This document shows positions 45,276 through 54,616 of a stretch of DNA of 64,000 nt, one piece after another. The stretch is from assembly GCA_002238785.1 (NCBI GenBank), contig MPNA01000006.1, forward strand, positions 62,001 to 126,000, written 5' to 3'. Within the stretch, counting starts at the first letter, position 1, and each line of letters starts with the position of its first letter. This DNA comes from a bacterium OM1 bin76. Lineage in GTDB: Bacteria > Actinomycetota > Acidimicrobiia > Spongiisociales > ZC4RG35. A program made the position numbers and the translations under genes. The notes beneath the pieces are model-generated. The model was given only the letters and a program-made list of their open reading frames with translations. It did no database searches and was not told the DNA's origin.

Positions 45276-46627
45276 CAGCCGTCAACCTCGCCACCGGCCG
45301 CATCCGTCCCCGGGACCGCGAAGCGGTCATCCAGTCGTTGCGCGCCGGGGTCGTCCCCCGGATCGGCCAGCAGCACATCCAGGTCGGGCGCGCCGATGAG
45401 GTGGCTGCCCTCCTCGGCGACATCAACCGGATCGCCGACGGCGGGTCGGCTGTCCGGCTGGTGATCGGCGAGTACGGCGCCGGGAAGTCATTCTTCCTGA
45501 ATCTGGTGCGTTCCATCGCACTCGAACGCAAGCTCGTCACCGTCCACGCCGATCTCTCACCCCACAGGCGCCTCTACGCCACCGGCGGTCAGGCCCGAGG
45601 TCTGTACGCCGAGTTGATGCGCAATCTTTCGACGCGAGCGAAACCGGAGGGGGGCGCCATGCCGTCGGTGGTGGAACGTTTCATCGCCGCCGGCCTGGAC
45701 GAGGCCCGCTCCCGCCGCGTAGAGCCGGAGACCGTGATCCGTGAACGGCTCGCCGAACTGCGGGAACTGGTGGGCGGATACGACTTCGCCGAAGTGATCG
45801 CCGCTTACTGGCAAGCTCATGACACCGGCCGGGAGCAGCTGCGCTCCGATGTGGTGCGCTGGCTCCGCGCCGAATTCTCGACCCGCACCGACTCGCGGAA
45901 AGCGCTCGGGGTGCGCACCATCATCGATGACCGCAGCTTCTACGACCACTTGAAGCTGCTCGCCCGGTTCCTCCGTCTGGCCGGATTCTCCGGCCTCCTG
46001 GTCTGCCTGGACGAGATGGTGAACCTCTACAAGATGTCGCATACCCGGGCCCGCAACTCCAACTACGAACAGGTGCTGCGCATCCTCAACGACTGCCTGC
46101 AGGGTTCGGCCACCGGACTCGGGTTCGTGTTCGGCGGCACCCCCGACATGCTGCTGGACACCCGGCGCGGCCTCTACTCCTACCCGGCTCTGCAGTCGCG
46201 CCTGGCCGAGAACTCCTTCAAGCGTCCGGGTCTGGTGGACCTCTCCGGACCGGTGATGCGGCTCGCCAACCTGTCCCCCGAGGACATGTACGTGCTGCTG
46301 GCCAAACTCCGGCATGTGTTCGCCGGCGGCGATCCAGACGCCTACCTGGTACCCGACGAGGCGTTGACCGCGTTCATGACCCACTGCGCGGCGCGGGTCG
46401 GGGATGCCTACTTCCGCACGCCGCGCACCACGATAAAGGAGTTTGTGGACTTGCTCTCGGTGCTCGACCAGAACCCGGGCGTGGAATGGTCCGATCTGAT
46501 CGACCGGGTCGAGATCGAGGCGGAGACCAACCCGGATCTGTTGCCACCGAGCAGCGGCGCCGGCCCCCCGCAGCCCGATCGGGAAGCAGCGCCCCACGAT
46601 GACGACCTCGTCCATTTCCGTCTCTGA
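45272..46627 (+). CDS. sngB: Shango-type defence ATPase B (BrxD-like P-loop protein)
   Basis: Protein of 451 residues. Walker A GEYGAGKS (residues 66-73) and Walker B CLDE (Asp247-Glu248) in a BREX-type (BrxD/DUF2791) ATPase fold. C-terminal part contains FRTPRTTIKEFVDLL. Start TTG 45272 overlaps the sngA stop, and the coding end overlaps sngC by 29 bp, so the three are tightly coupled. It is likely the ATP-driven partner of the TerB protein and helicase. The same ATPase type occurs with a Lhr-like helicase in type 2 BREX, but no BREX genes (pglX/pglZ/brxC) are nearby. Confidence 0.82.
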   Translation: MTAVNLATGRIRPRDREAVIQSLRAGVVPRIGQQHIQVGRADEVAALLGDINRIADGGSAVRLVIGEYGAGKSFFLNLVRSIALERKLVTVHADLSPHRRLYATGGQARGLYAELMRNLSTRAKPEGGAMPSVVERFIAAGLDEARSRRVEPETVIRERLAELRELVGGYDFAEVIAAYWQAHDTGREQLRSDVVRWLRAEFSTRTDSRKALGVRTIIDDRSFYDHLKLLARFLRLAGFSGLLVCLDEMVNLYKMSHTRARNSNYEQVLRILNDCLQGSATGLGFVFGGTPDMLLDTRRGLYSYPALQSRLAENSFKRPGLVDLSGPVMRLANLSPEDMYVLLAKLRHVFAGGDPDAYLVPDEALTAFMTHCAARVGDAYFRTPRTTIKEFVDLLSVLDQNPGVEWSDLIDRVEIEAETNPDLLPPSSGAGPPQPDREAAPHDDDLVHFRL

Positions 46628-48965
46628 AGCCGTCCCCCGGTCTTCGGCGTTCACCCGGCTGCACCCGCGTCTACAACGCTGGATATACGATCAGGGATGG
46701 ACCTCCCTCCATGACGCGCAGGAGCGCGCCATCGGCCCGATCATGGACGGCGACCGCGACGTGATCATCGCGGCGGCGACCGCCGCCGGAAAGACCGAGG
46801 CCGCCTTCCTGCCGATACTTTCGAACCTGGTGGACACCGCCGACCCGACCTCGCCCGACGAACATGCCCCGTGGACCGCTTACGACCCGTGGGCGGAACC
46901 GGCGACCGGAACTCCCGTCGGGGTGCAGGCGCTGTACGTGTCGCCGATGAAGGCGTTGATCAACGATCAGCACGGACGCCTCGCACAGATTTGCGACCGG
47001 GTGGACATCGCAGTGCATCGCTGGCACGGAGACGTCTCGGCGGCGGCGAAACAGAAGCTGGTGGCCGACCCGTGCGGCGTGCTGCTGATCACCCCCGAAT
47101 CCTTGGAAGCCCTTTTCGTCAACCGGGGGCCTCTGGCGCCTCGCCTATTCGCCGGGTTGCGCTATATCGTGGTCGACGAGCTTCACTCCTTTTTGGCCAC
47201 GCAACGGGGCGTCCAGCTGCAATCGCTGATGAACCGACTCGAGTTGGCGATCCGCCACAGCCCGCCTCGCATCGGGCTGTCGGCCACCCTCGGCGACATG
47301 GCGCAGGCCGCCGTCTTCCTCCGCCCGACCGACCCCGAGCAGGTTTCGGTAATCGAGTCGAAGTCGGACGGCAGGGAGTTGATGCTCCAACTGCGCGGCT
47401 ACGTCGCCGGCCCGCCGACGGCCCGCGTGGTGGAAGGGAGCGAACGGACCGCCTACCCCTCTCCGGTCGACTCGACGGGGCAGGCGCAAGAGATCGCCGA
47501 GCACTTGTTCCGGCATCTGCGCGGCCATGACAACCTGGTGTTCGCCAACACCCGCAACCATGTGGAGATCTATGCCGACCTGCTCGCACGTCGCAGCGAC
47601 CGGGAGCGGGTCCCCAACGAGTTCTGGCCCCACCACGGCAACCTCTCCAAGGGTCTTCGGGAAACTATCGAAACCAACCTGAAGGACCGCACCCGACCGG
47701 CCACGGCGGTGAGTACGTCCACACTCGAATTGGGAATCGACATAGGCTCGGTTACGAGCGTGGCCCAGATCGGACCACCTCCGTCGGTCGCATCCCTGTG
47801 GCAGCGGCTGGGCAGATCGGGTCGCCGCCACGATCCCGCCGTGCTGCGCATCTACGTGACCGAACCGCCCCTCGACGAGCGGTCCCCTCCTGTCGGCAGG
47901 CTGCGCTGCGACCTCGTGCAGACCACCGCCATGGTGCACCTCATGCTCGGGCAGTGGCTCGAAACCACCGACGATCCCGGTTTCAACTACTCGACGCTGG
48001 TCCAGCAGATCATGTCGGTAATCGCCCAGCACGGCGGCGCCGCCCCTGCCGACCTGTACGGAGCTTTGTGCGGGCCCGGTCCGTTCCGGCTCGTGAACCA
48101 GGAGCGGTTCGCTCTACTTCTCCGCGCCATGGCCTCCCACGATCTCCTGATTCAGACTTCCGACGGCCTGCTGTTGCTCGGGACGGCCGGGGAACGTCGG
48201 ATTAATCACTACCGGTTCTACGCCGCGTTCCACACCGCCGACGAATGGCGGGTCGTGAACCGCGGTAGGACCCTCGGCACGCTCCCCATCTACCAGCCCC
48301 TTCGCCAAGGTGTGCTGCTGATCTTCGCTGGGAAGCGCTGGAAAGTGACCCGCGTCGACCGACCGGCGCGCGTCGTGGAGTTGGAGCGGTCGGCGGGCGG
48401 CGTCCCGCACTTCTCCGGCGGCCACGGACCTGCCGTGTCGGACCGGGTCCGGGCGGAGATGGTCGCCGTGTACCGATCCTCCGATACCCCGGCATGGCTC
48501 GACCCGCAGGCGCGGCGGCTTCTCTCTGAGGGCCGTGCAGCCTTCCACCGATTCCGGCTGACCGATACCACGGTGGTCACCCACGAGTCGGAGGTGTTGC
48601 TGTTCCCCTGGGCCAGTGACCGCGCTCTCTACACCGCGGTGATGGCGCTGATGGACCAGGGCGTCAAAGCCAGCGTCGAGGGTCCGGCCATCCGGATCGT
48701 CGGGACCGGCGCCGAGGATGCCTCGGCCATAATCGGCCATCTCCTCGACAACCCTCCCCCAGCGCCTGAAGCTCTGGCCGCAGTCGTCGAGAACCGAGAG
48801 ATCGACAAGTGGGACTGGGTGCTCGACGAGACTTTGGCGTGCGAGTCGGCGGGCGCCCGACTCCTCGACATCGACGGCGCCTGGGCGCTCTTCGCCAAGG
48901 TGGCGCCGGACCTGGCCGAACGCCAAGGCGAAAACTCCACAGTGCTCATGGAAATATCCCGTTGA
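46599..48965 (+). CDS. sngC: Shango-type defence helicase C (Lhr-like DEAD/DEAH)
   Basis: Protein of 788 residues. SF2 helicase motifs: Q-like segment TSLHDAQERAI, motif I AATAAGKTEAA (Lys65), Ia YVSPMKALINDQ, motif II DELH (193-196), motif III GLSATLGD, VFANTRNH, TSTLELGIDIGS and motif VI QRLGRSGRR. C-terminal half is Lhr-like (HAP domain style). ATG 46599 lies inside the end of sngB. It probably unwinds or degrades phage DNA or R-loop-like structures in concert with sngAB. The cassette ends here; the next gene is a hydrolase paralogue. Confidence 0.85.
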   Translation: MTTSSISVSEAVPRSSAFTRLHPRLQRWIYDQGWTSLHDAQERAIGPIMDGDRDVIIAAATAAGKTEAAFLPILSNLVDTADPTSPDEHAPWTAYDPWAEPATGTPVGVQALYVSPMKALINDQHGRLAQICDRVDIAVHRWHGDVSAAAKQKLVADPCGVLLITPESLEALFVNRGPLAPRLFAGLRYIVVDELHSFLATQRGVQLQSLMNRLELAIRHSPPRIGLSATLGDMAQAAVFLRPTDPEQVSVIESKSDGRELMLQLRGYVAGPPTARVVEGSERTAYPSPVDSTGQAQEIAEHLFRHLRGHDNLVFANTRNHVEIYADLLARRSDRERVPNEFWPHHGNLSKGLRETIETNLKDRTRPATAVSTSTLELGIDIGSVTSVAQIGPPPSVASLWQRLGRSGRRHDPAVLRIYVTEPPLDERSPPVGRLRCDLVQTTAMVHLMLGQWLETTDDPGFNYSTLVQQIMSVIAQHGGAAPADLYGALCGPGPFRLVNQERFALLLRAMASHDLLIQTSDGLLLLGTAGERRINHYRFYAAFHTADEWRVVNRGRTLGTLPIYQPLRQGVLLIFAGKRWKVTRVDRPARVVELERSAGGVPHFSGGHGPAVSDRVRAEMVAVYRSSDTPAWLDPQARRLLSEGRAAFHRFRLTDTTVVTHESEVLLFPWASDRALYTAVMALMDQGVKASVEGPAIRIVGTGAEDASAIIGHLLDNPPPAPEALAAVVENREIDKWDWVLDETLACESAGARLLDIDGAWALFAKVAPDLAERQGENSTVLMEISR

Positions 48966-49056
48966 CAATGGGTTCGGGCACATTCCAACTCCCCCGGAGT
49001 TAGCCCCACCAGACCCGCCGGGCCCAAAGCAAGCCAGAAAGGGCCATCCCCGGCGA

Positions 49057-49077
49057 GAGCGCCCAATTCAGGCGCTC
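49057..49077 (+). terminator. Hairpin after the Shango cassette
   Basis: GAGCGCC / GGCGCTC 7-bp stem with a 7-nt loop in the 183-bp gap between sngC and hydrolase paralogue 3. No T-run. Candidate terminator separating the defence genes from the hydrolase pair. Confidence 0.4.
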
Positions 49078-49148
49078 GGCCCTGGTCGCTTTTGACTCCC
49101 TGCGCTCCAAGAGAGGCAATCGGGCATCCACAAACTAACCTGCGGCTC

Positions 49149-49988
49149 ATGACTGAATGGATCACCACTTCCGACAGCGTCCGCATCGCGTACCACCAGG
49201 TAGGCGCCGGCGACCCGGCCATCGTCTTCATCCACGGCGCATACAGCAACCGTCAAGGCTTCGGCTTCCAGGAGGAATACTTCTCGCCCAACCACCGCTG
49301 CGTGGCGGTTGACCTGCGGGGACACGGCGAAAGCGACAAACCTGATGACGTTTACACCATGGACAGGCACGGAGACGACGTGGCCGAACTGATCGGTCAT
49401 TTGGGACTGGACAAGCCGGTGCTGGTGGGGCAGAGCATGGCCGGCCAGGTAATCATCGCCGCCGCGGCCCGGCACCCCGATCTGGTAGGCGCTATTGCCA
49501 GCCTCGACTCACCCAGCAACATTCCCGGGTGGCACCAGCGCCATCACGGTCCCTATCAACATTTGATGACCCCCGACAAGCCATTCCGCGAGACGCTGGT
49601 AGCCTTTCTCAGCTCTTCCTATCTTCCCACCGACGACCCCTCCCGGCTCAGCGGAATGGCCGAACGGCTATCCGAGGTTCCCGACCATGTGATTCTCAAT
49701 AGTTGGCGGGACAAGGAAGATTACGACCCCTCCCCCACCCTGCGCCGAGTCAAGTGCCCCTACCTTTACATCGATTGCGGCCAGCCCGATCTCGACTTCG
49801 ATCTGCTCCGGGAACTGTGCCCCCAGGTGGTAATCGGCAAGACGGTCGGCGCCGGACACAAAGCCCTCCAGGACGTGCCTGACCAGATCAACGCCATGCT
49901 CAACCGCTTCATCCAACACGCCGACGGCATCGCGGCGGAGATGATCCGCACCGGCGGCGTCTTCCAATACAACTTCCCCAAGACCTGA
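49149..49988 (+). CDS. Alpha/beta-hydrolase, paralogue 3 of 4
   Basis: Protein of 279 residues beginning MTEWITTSDS. Nucleophile motif GQSMAG (an Ala replaces the second-last Gly of GxSxGG), with catalytic GAGHKAL. Very close to paralogue 2 in the first 60 residues and the last 90. It lies downstream of the Shango cassette and 82 bp before paralogue 4. Confidence 0.9.
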   Translation: MTEWITTSDSVRIAYHQVGAGDPAIVFIHGAYSNRQGFGFQEEYFSPNHRCVAVDLRGHGESDKPDDVYTMDRHGDDVAELIGHLGLDKPVLVGQSMAGQVIIAAAARHPDLVGAIASLDSPSNIPGWHQRHHGPYQHLMTPDKPFRETLVAFLSSSYLPTDDPSRLSGMAERLSEVPDHVILNSWRDKEDYDPSPTLRRVKCPYLYIDCGQPDLDFDLLRELCPQVVIGKTVGAGHKALQDVPDQINAMLNRFIQHADGIAAEMIRTGGVFQYNFPKT

Positions 49989-50070
49989 TCACAGCCTCCC
50001 CCAACGCGGCTTTGTCCTGCCAGAAGGACGGATGGTTCTCGTGCTGGATGTACAAACTATGCTCCGATCC

Positions 50071-50910
50071 ATGACTGAACGGTTCACAACCTCCGACGGC
50101 GTTCGCATCGCCTACCACCAGTTAGGCGCCGGCGACCCGGCCATCATCTTTATCCACGGCGGATTCGGAAACCGAACCGGCTTCGGCTTCCAAGAGGAGT
50201 ACTTCTCGCCCAACCACCGCTGCGTGGCGGTGGATCTGCGTGGCCACGGCGATAGCGACAAGCCCGACGAGATCTACACCATGGAACAACATGGCGACGA
50301 CGTCGCCGAGTTGATCCGCCACCTGGGCCTGGGGAAGCCAATCTTGGTTGGCCAGAGCATGGGTGGACAGGTAATTATCGCCGCCGCGGCCCGGCACCCC
50401 GAGTTGGTCGGGGCGATAGCCAGCCTGGACTCACCCAGCAACATCCCAGGATGGCACGACCGCCATCACGGTCCATTCGATCACCTGATGACCAAGGACC
50501 AAGATTTCCGGGAAACCTTGCGCAACTTCCTCAAAGCCTCCTATCTACCCACCGACGACCCCTCCAGGGTGGCCACTATCGCCGATCGGTTGGCGGAAGT
50601 GCCTGACCACGTCATCCTCAACGGCTGGGAGGGGATGATGGGCTTCGACGCCGGGCCGATACTGGCCGGAGTGCAGTGCCCTTATCTGTACATCGACTGC
50701 GGACAGCCGGATCTTGATCTTGATCTGCTTCGCGAGTTGTGCCCGCAGGTGGTGATCGGCAAGCCCGTCGGCGCCGGACACAAGGCCCTCCAGGACGTGC
50801 CCGACCAGATCAACGCCATGCTCAACCGCTTCATCCAACATGCCGATGGAATAGCGGCCGAGATGGTTCGAACGGGCGGGGTCTTCCAGTACAACTTCCC
50901 AAAGATCTAG
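50071..50910 (+). CDS. Alpha/beta-hydrolase, paralogue 4 of 4
   Basis: Protein of 279 residues with GQSMGG, oxyanion segment IFIHGGFGNR and catalytic GAGHKAL. ATG 50071 gives the same N-terminus (MTERFTTSDG) as its paralogues; ATG 50059 is an alternative. Together with the three others it forms an expanded family, presumably with different substrate preferences in the lid region (about residues 125-195), which is the most variable part. Confidence 0.9.
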   Translation: MTERFTTSDGVRIAYHQLGAGDPAIIFIHGGFGNRTGFGFQEEYFSPNHRCVAVDLRGHGDSDKPDEIYTMEQHGDDVAELIRHLGLGKPILVGQSMGGQVIIAAAARHPELVGAIASLDSPSNIPGWHDRHHGPFDHLMTKDQDFRETLRNFLKASYLPTDDPSRVATIADRLAEVPDHVILNGWEGMMGFDAGPILAGVQCPYLYIDCGQPDLDLDLLRELCPQVVIGKPVGAGHKALQDVPDQINAMLNRFIQHADGIAAEMVRTGGVFQYNFPKI

Positions 50911-50946
50911 CAACAACCTACCTGGGTACTGGTGTATGCTGATATC

Positions 50947-51171
50947 ATGCGGCGTATACAGCTATATGTGGACGAAGATCTGGACGAGGCTCTTTCGACC
51001 CAAGCTGCGCGATTGGGGGTCTCCCGTTCATCCTTGGTACGGGATGCCGTTAGAGCTTCGCTAAACGACCACCTCGCCACTCACGCCGATCCGGTAGACA
51101 CTCTCATCGGATGCCTCGACATCGAACCGGATGACGACATCGATGCGGTGATCTACGGGGTAAAGGAGTGA
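50947..51171 (+). CDS. vapB: VapB-type ribbon-helix-helix antitoxin
   Basis: Protein of 74 residues. N-terminal ribbon-helix-helix (RIQLYVDEDLDEALSTQAAR, LGVSRSSLVRDAVR at about 3-40) for DNA binding, then an acidic C-terminus (EPDDDIDAVIYGVKE) for toxin binding. ATG 50947 is preferred over the more upstream in-frame ATG 50932. It overlaps the toxin gene by 4 bp. Antitoxin-toxin pairs of this type autorepress their promoter. Confidence 0.85.
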   Translation: MRRIQLYVDEDLDEALSTQAARLGVSRSSLVRDAVRASLNDHLATHADPVDTLIGCLDIEPDDDIDAVIYGVKE

Positions 51172-51569
51172 GATTCGCGGACACTTCATTCTGGATTGGA
51201 CTCCAGGTTGTGCGAGATCACCGTCATGAAGACGCAACGCGGCTGTGGATGAGCAATCGCGGCCCGGTACGGACGTCGAATCTTGTGCTAGGGGAGACAT
51301 GGACCTGGCTACGGCGGAAGGCTGGCCATGTGGCCGCGGTTCGTTTTCTCTCCACCATCAAGCAGTCCAGCCGAGTGTCGGTGGTCATGGTGACCCCGCC
51401 GATAGACGAGCGGGCTTGGAAATGGTTGGAACGCCATGACGAACGGGCGTACTCCTACGTCGACGCCACCAGCTTTGAGATCATGAGGCGAGAGCGCATC
51501 AACCTGGCTTTAGCGTTTGACGGCGACTTTACTTCGGCCGGATTCGTGGAACTCCGGCCTACTTCTTGA
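51168..51569 (+). CDS. vapC: VapC-type PIN-domain toxin
   Basis: Protein of 133 residues with the PIN acidic residues: Asp in RFADTSFWIGL, Glu in LVLGETWTWL, Asp in SYVDATSFEIM and the final Asp in LAFDGDF. These coordinate metal for RNA cleavage. Start GTG 51168 overlaps the antitoxin stop (GTGA). The pair sits between the hydrolase array and a transporter gene on the opposite strand. Confidence 0.88.
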   Translation: MRFADTSFWIGLQVVRDHRHEDATRLWMSNRGPVRTSNLVLGETWTWLRRKAGHVAAVRFLSTIKQSSRVSVVMVTPPIDERAWKWLERHDERAYSYVDATSFEIMRRERINLALAFDGDFTSAGFVELRPTS

Positions 51570-51606
51570 GTCGGCGCTCGTTCGGAAGAACTGCGGGCGC
51601 CCCCTC

Positions 51607-52521
51607 CTAACCGGCGATGGACATCGCTATGCCAACTGCGACCAGGCCAACTCCCACCCATTGCAGGCGGTGGAGCCGTTCATGGAAGAACATCACCCCG
51701 CCTATCACCGCGATCACCCTCCCGCTCTGCGAGAGAATCCCGATCAACCAGGCCGGAGCATAAGCCAAACCGTAGCCGAAGGTCACGAAAGAGATGGCAT
51801 CGATCACCCCCACCAGGCCCAGCAACCATCCGTTCCGCCAGGTTATCTTTGACTGGCCGCGCTCCCAGTCTTCCAACCGGGAGCGTTTCCCCTCTGCAAG
51901 TCGGTTCTGCAGGATGCGGGAGGCGATCACAAAGAAGAGCACTATGTAGGCCACCGTGTAGAAACGTTGGGTGATGATCGTCCAGTTCGAGTCCAGACCG
52001 TCACGGATGGGGATCTTCAGACCGGCGTTGGAGAGCGATCCCACCAACACGGCGATCATGGCAAAGACCGGCCCCCAGGTGACCAGTCGGATCTTGGCGC
52101 CCCGCTCGATCACCAGCGACGCCAACACCGCTCCCAAGGCGGCGATCGGGATCCCGATCCACTGTACGGCGCTGGGCCTCTCGGCCAGAAGCCAGTAGGA
52201 GTACACCACGGTCACCGCCCCCGACAGGGCCGAAATCGGACTCACCACCGACACGGGACCCAGGCGAAGCGCCATGTAGCTTCCCAGAAAGGACCCACCG
52301 GCAGCCGCGCCCAACAAGCCCAAGAAGATGATCTGGTCTCTGGTGATCCGTAACGGCACACCTATTGCCAGGGCCCAAGCGATCATCACCCCAAAGGCAA
52401 TGGTCAGAGTGAAAGTGGTTGACCGCAGAACACCAAAGCGACGAGCCACCACGGCGGTCAATAGGTTGTTCACGCCCAGCGTCACAGCCGTAATCAGCCC
52501 GAATACGACGCCGGTCACCAT
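51607..52521 (-). CDS. EamA-family (DMT superfamily) transporter
   Basis: Protein of 304 residues with about ten hydrophobic segments and two EamA repeats (GSFLGSYMALRLGPVSVVSPI; later SFVTFGYGLAYAPAWLIGIL). Drug/metabolite exporter-like; substrate unknown. It follows the ABC transporter genes on the same strand after 88 bp, so it may be the last gene of that operon. Confidence 0.87.
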   Translation of the reverse strand: MVTGVVFGLITAVTLGVNNLLTAVVARRFGVLRSTTFTLTIAFGVMIAWALAIGVPLRITRDQIIFLGLLGAAAGGSFLGSYMALRLGPVSVVSPISALSGAVTVVYSYWLLAERPSAVQWIGIPIAALGAVLASLVIERGAKIRLVTWGPVFAMIAVLVGSLSNAGLKIPIRDGLDSNWTIITQRFYTVAYIVLFFVIASRILQNRLAEGKRSRLEDWERGQSKITWRNGWLLGLVGVIDAISFVTFGYGLAYAPAWLIGILSQSGRVIAVIGGVMFFHERLHRLQWVGVGLVAVGIAMSIAG

Positions 52522-52609
52522 GGTGCTATCCGTCCCGGATGCGGAGGAACACCAGACAACCAGTCGGCCGTGACAGGTGCCTTAGCCTCGAGCCGAATCC
52601 GGCTACGCC

Positions 52610-53827
52610 TCAGACCTCTTGCACTCTTTCAGCACGCGCTGCGCCAGCCGCGCCAGCCACCTTGGAAATGTCGGTGGTGCCGGCGGCCCGTTGCGGCATC
52701 CAACTCACCAGTCTGTTGAACATCTGGTTGAGCATGTAGAAGGTCAGAAGCGAATAGCAGGCCACCACGAACGCCACGATCACCAACCGGGCAGTGTTGG
52801 TTTCCTGCACGGCAATGCTGGCCATGTGTCCGAGTCCGGTGGGGAACCCCAGGAATTCGGCGGCGATTGTCAGAGACCAGCCCAAACCCGCGGAGAGCAA
52901 CAGAGCGGTGCGCAATTCCGGCATTGCCCCTGGCACGATCACCTTGAAGTAGGTGTATGGTCGCGACGCGCCCAGCGTCCTGGCGCTTTCAATGAACCGG
53001 TCAGGCACGTTGGCCACCGAGTTCATGGTGGCCACCACCAACGTCACCCACACACCGAACGCAATGAAAGCAACGGCACCCCGGAAATTGGCGCCCAAGC
53101 CGAACTGCAACCAGGGTATGGCCGCCAAAAGAGGGATCATCCGCAGGAAGTTCATGGGCGCCCAAGCCGTTTGACGCAACACCGGCCAATAGGGAATGGC
53201 CATGCCGGTGGCGATGCCCACCACCAGACCGATGCCCAAACCGACCAACAGCCTGGAAAGGGTCATGAAGGAGTGGAAGGCCAACGCCAGGAAAACTGCC
53301 GGCCAGGTCCGGGCATGATCACCTATCAAGGCGGGGTAAGGCGCCAGTTCCTCGAACCGCACCTCCAGGTGGAGTATCGGGACCTTGTTGAGCAACCAGT
53401 CCCCGGACATCCTAAAAAGGGTGTCTCCGAACACGTAGTCCCATCCAGGAACCAACGGATGTTCCAAAGTCCCTTCCGGGGCCACAATCGACACTATTTG
53501 CCATCCCACCAACAACACTGCCCAGGTGATGAAGAACAACGGATTCTTCCGCATCGAGTTCACCAACCTGCGAGGCGCGTTTCGTATGCCCTGACCTATC
53601 CTGACCAGCGCCCTCACGGACCTCGAAAAGCGAAGCGCGAAAGGCCAAACCCAGAACAGAATCCCCCACAGGACCAGGAACGCCCAGGTGACAAAGAGAA
53701 CATCCTCCTGCCGCGTCCAGGTCGTCAGCGGAAAGGTGTCAGGCAGCAGCAGCAGCAGCCATGGCGCCACCAGGAACCAGACAAACCACCCTATCCAGAA
53801 AACGCCGGGGTGAAGGGACTTTTTCAA
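52610..53827 (-). CDS. ABC transporter permease (NitT/TauT type), long form
   Basis: Protein of 405 residues. Starts at TTG 53827 overlapping the ATPase stop (TTGA). The C-terminal 200 residues are a BPD_transp_1 domain with EAA loop (FIESARTLGASRPYTYFKVIVPGAMPEL). The N-terminal about 130 residues add extra membrane segments (FWIGWFVWFLVAPWLLLLL), absent from short permeases. Partner of the permease at 54617-55573. Confidence 0.9.
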   Translation of the reverse strand: MKKSLHPGVFWIGWFVWFLVAPWLLLLLPDTFPLTTWTRQEDVLFVTWAFLVLWGILFWVWPFALRFSRSVRALVRIGQGIRNAPRRLVNSMRKNPLFFITWAVLLVGWQIVSIVAPEGTLEHPLVPGWDYVFGDTLFRMSGDWLLNKVPILHLEVRFEELAPYPALIGDHARTWPAVFLALAFHSFMTLSRLLVGLGIGLVVGIATGMAIPYWPVLRQTAWAPMNFLRMIPLLAAIPWLQFGLGANFRGAVAFIAFGVWVTLVVATMNSVANVPDRFIESARTLGASRPYTYFKVIVPGAMPELRTALLLSAGLGWSLTIAAEFLGFPTGLGHMASIAVQETNTARLVIVAFVVACYSLLTFYMLNQMFNRLVSWMPQRAAGTTDISKVAGAAGAARAERVQEV

Positions 53828-54600
53828 ACCGCGGTCGCCTCTTCCTCGGTGATTCCCAGATGTTGGAGGATTACCTTGGTGATCGCTACCGCCTCGGCGC
53901 CCGCCCGGACATCTTCGTCGCGGGGACGGGGGAGGGTCACCGGTATATCGTCCACCAACTTGCCTTCAGCCAAGAGGATCACACGATCGGCCAGGATTAG
54001 AGCCTCCTCGATGTCGTGGGTAACGAAGAAAATGGTCTTTTGGCTCTCCGCCCACAAATCCAAGAGCACATCATGCAGGTTGCGGCGGGTGAAGTAGTCA
54101 AGCGATCCGAAGGGCTCATCCATCAGGATCACATCCGAACCCACCGCCATGGCCGATGCGAGCGCAACCCGCTTACGCATGCCTCCCGAGAGTTCCCGCG
54201 GCCAGGAGTCAGCAAAATCGGTCAGACCCACCGCCTCCAACCAATGGGCAGTGATCTCTTCTCGTTCGCTGTCGGGCGTCTTCATGGCACGCAGGCCGAA
54301 TTCCACATTCTCCTGGACGTGCAACCAAGGGAACACCGTGTCCTGCTGGAAGACCATTGCCCGATCGGCGCCTGGCCCGGTCACCACATCGTCACCCAAT
54401 CTAACCTGCCCGGCAGTGGGAGGCTGCAGGCCGGCCAGCACTCGAAGAAGGGTGGTCTTCCCGTGCCCCGAGCGCCCCACGACACATACGAACTCGCCGC
54501 TCTGCACGTCGAAATTGACATCTTGAAGAGCATTCACCAACTGGCCGGACCGGTGTTCGAACACACACCATAGGTTTTCGAAAGTGACGACTCTTGACAT
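53824..54600 (-). CDS. ABC transporter ATP-binding protein (NitT/TauT type)
   Basis: Protein of 258 residues with Walker A GRSGHGKTT, Q-loop (VFQQDTVFPWL), signature LSGGMRKRVALASAM, Walker B VILMDEPFGSLD and the switch His (VTHDIEEAL). It powers import of a nitrate-, taurine- or pyrimidine-type solute; HMP or heterocycle import is possible. It lies 16 bp after the upstream permease and overlaps the second permease. Confidence 0.94.
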   Translation of the reverse strand: MSRVVTFENLWCVFEHRSGQLVNALQDVNFDVQSGEFVCVVGRSGHGKTTLLRVLAGLQPPTAGQVRLGDDVVTGPGADRAMVFQQDTVFPWLHVQENVEFGLRAMKTPDSEREEITAHWLEAVGLTDFADSWPRELSGGMRKRVALASAMAVGSDVILMDEPFGSLDYFTRRNLHDVLLDLWAESQKTIFFVTHDIEEALILADRVILLAEGKLVDDIPVTLPRPRDEDVRAGAEAVAITKVILQHLGITEEEATAV

Positions 54601-54616
54601 GCTGTTTTCCTCCTTG

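Noticed and set aside
45272-48965. Type 2 BREX fragment (brxD, brxHI)
   Set aside because: The ATPase and helicase resemble those proteins, but no methyltransferase, PglZ or BrxC-like gene is near, and the TerB gene fits Shango better.
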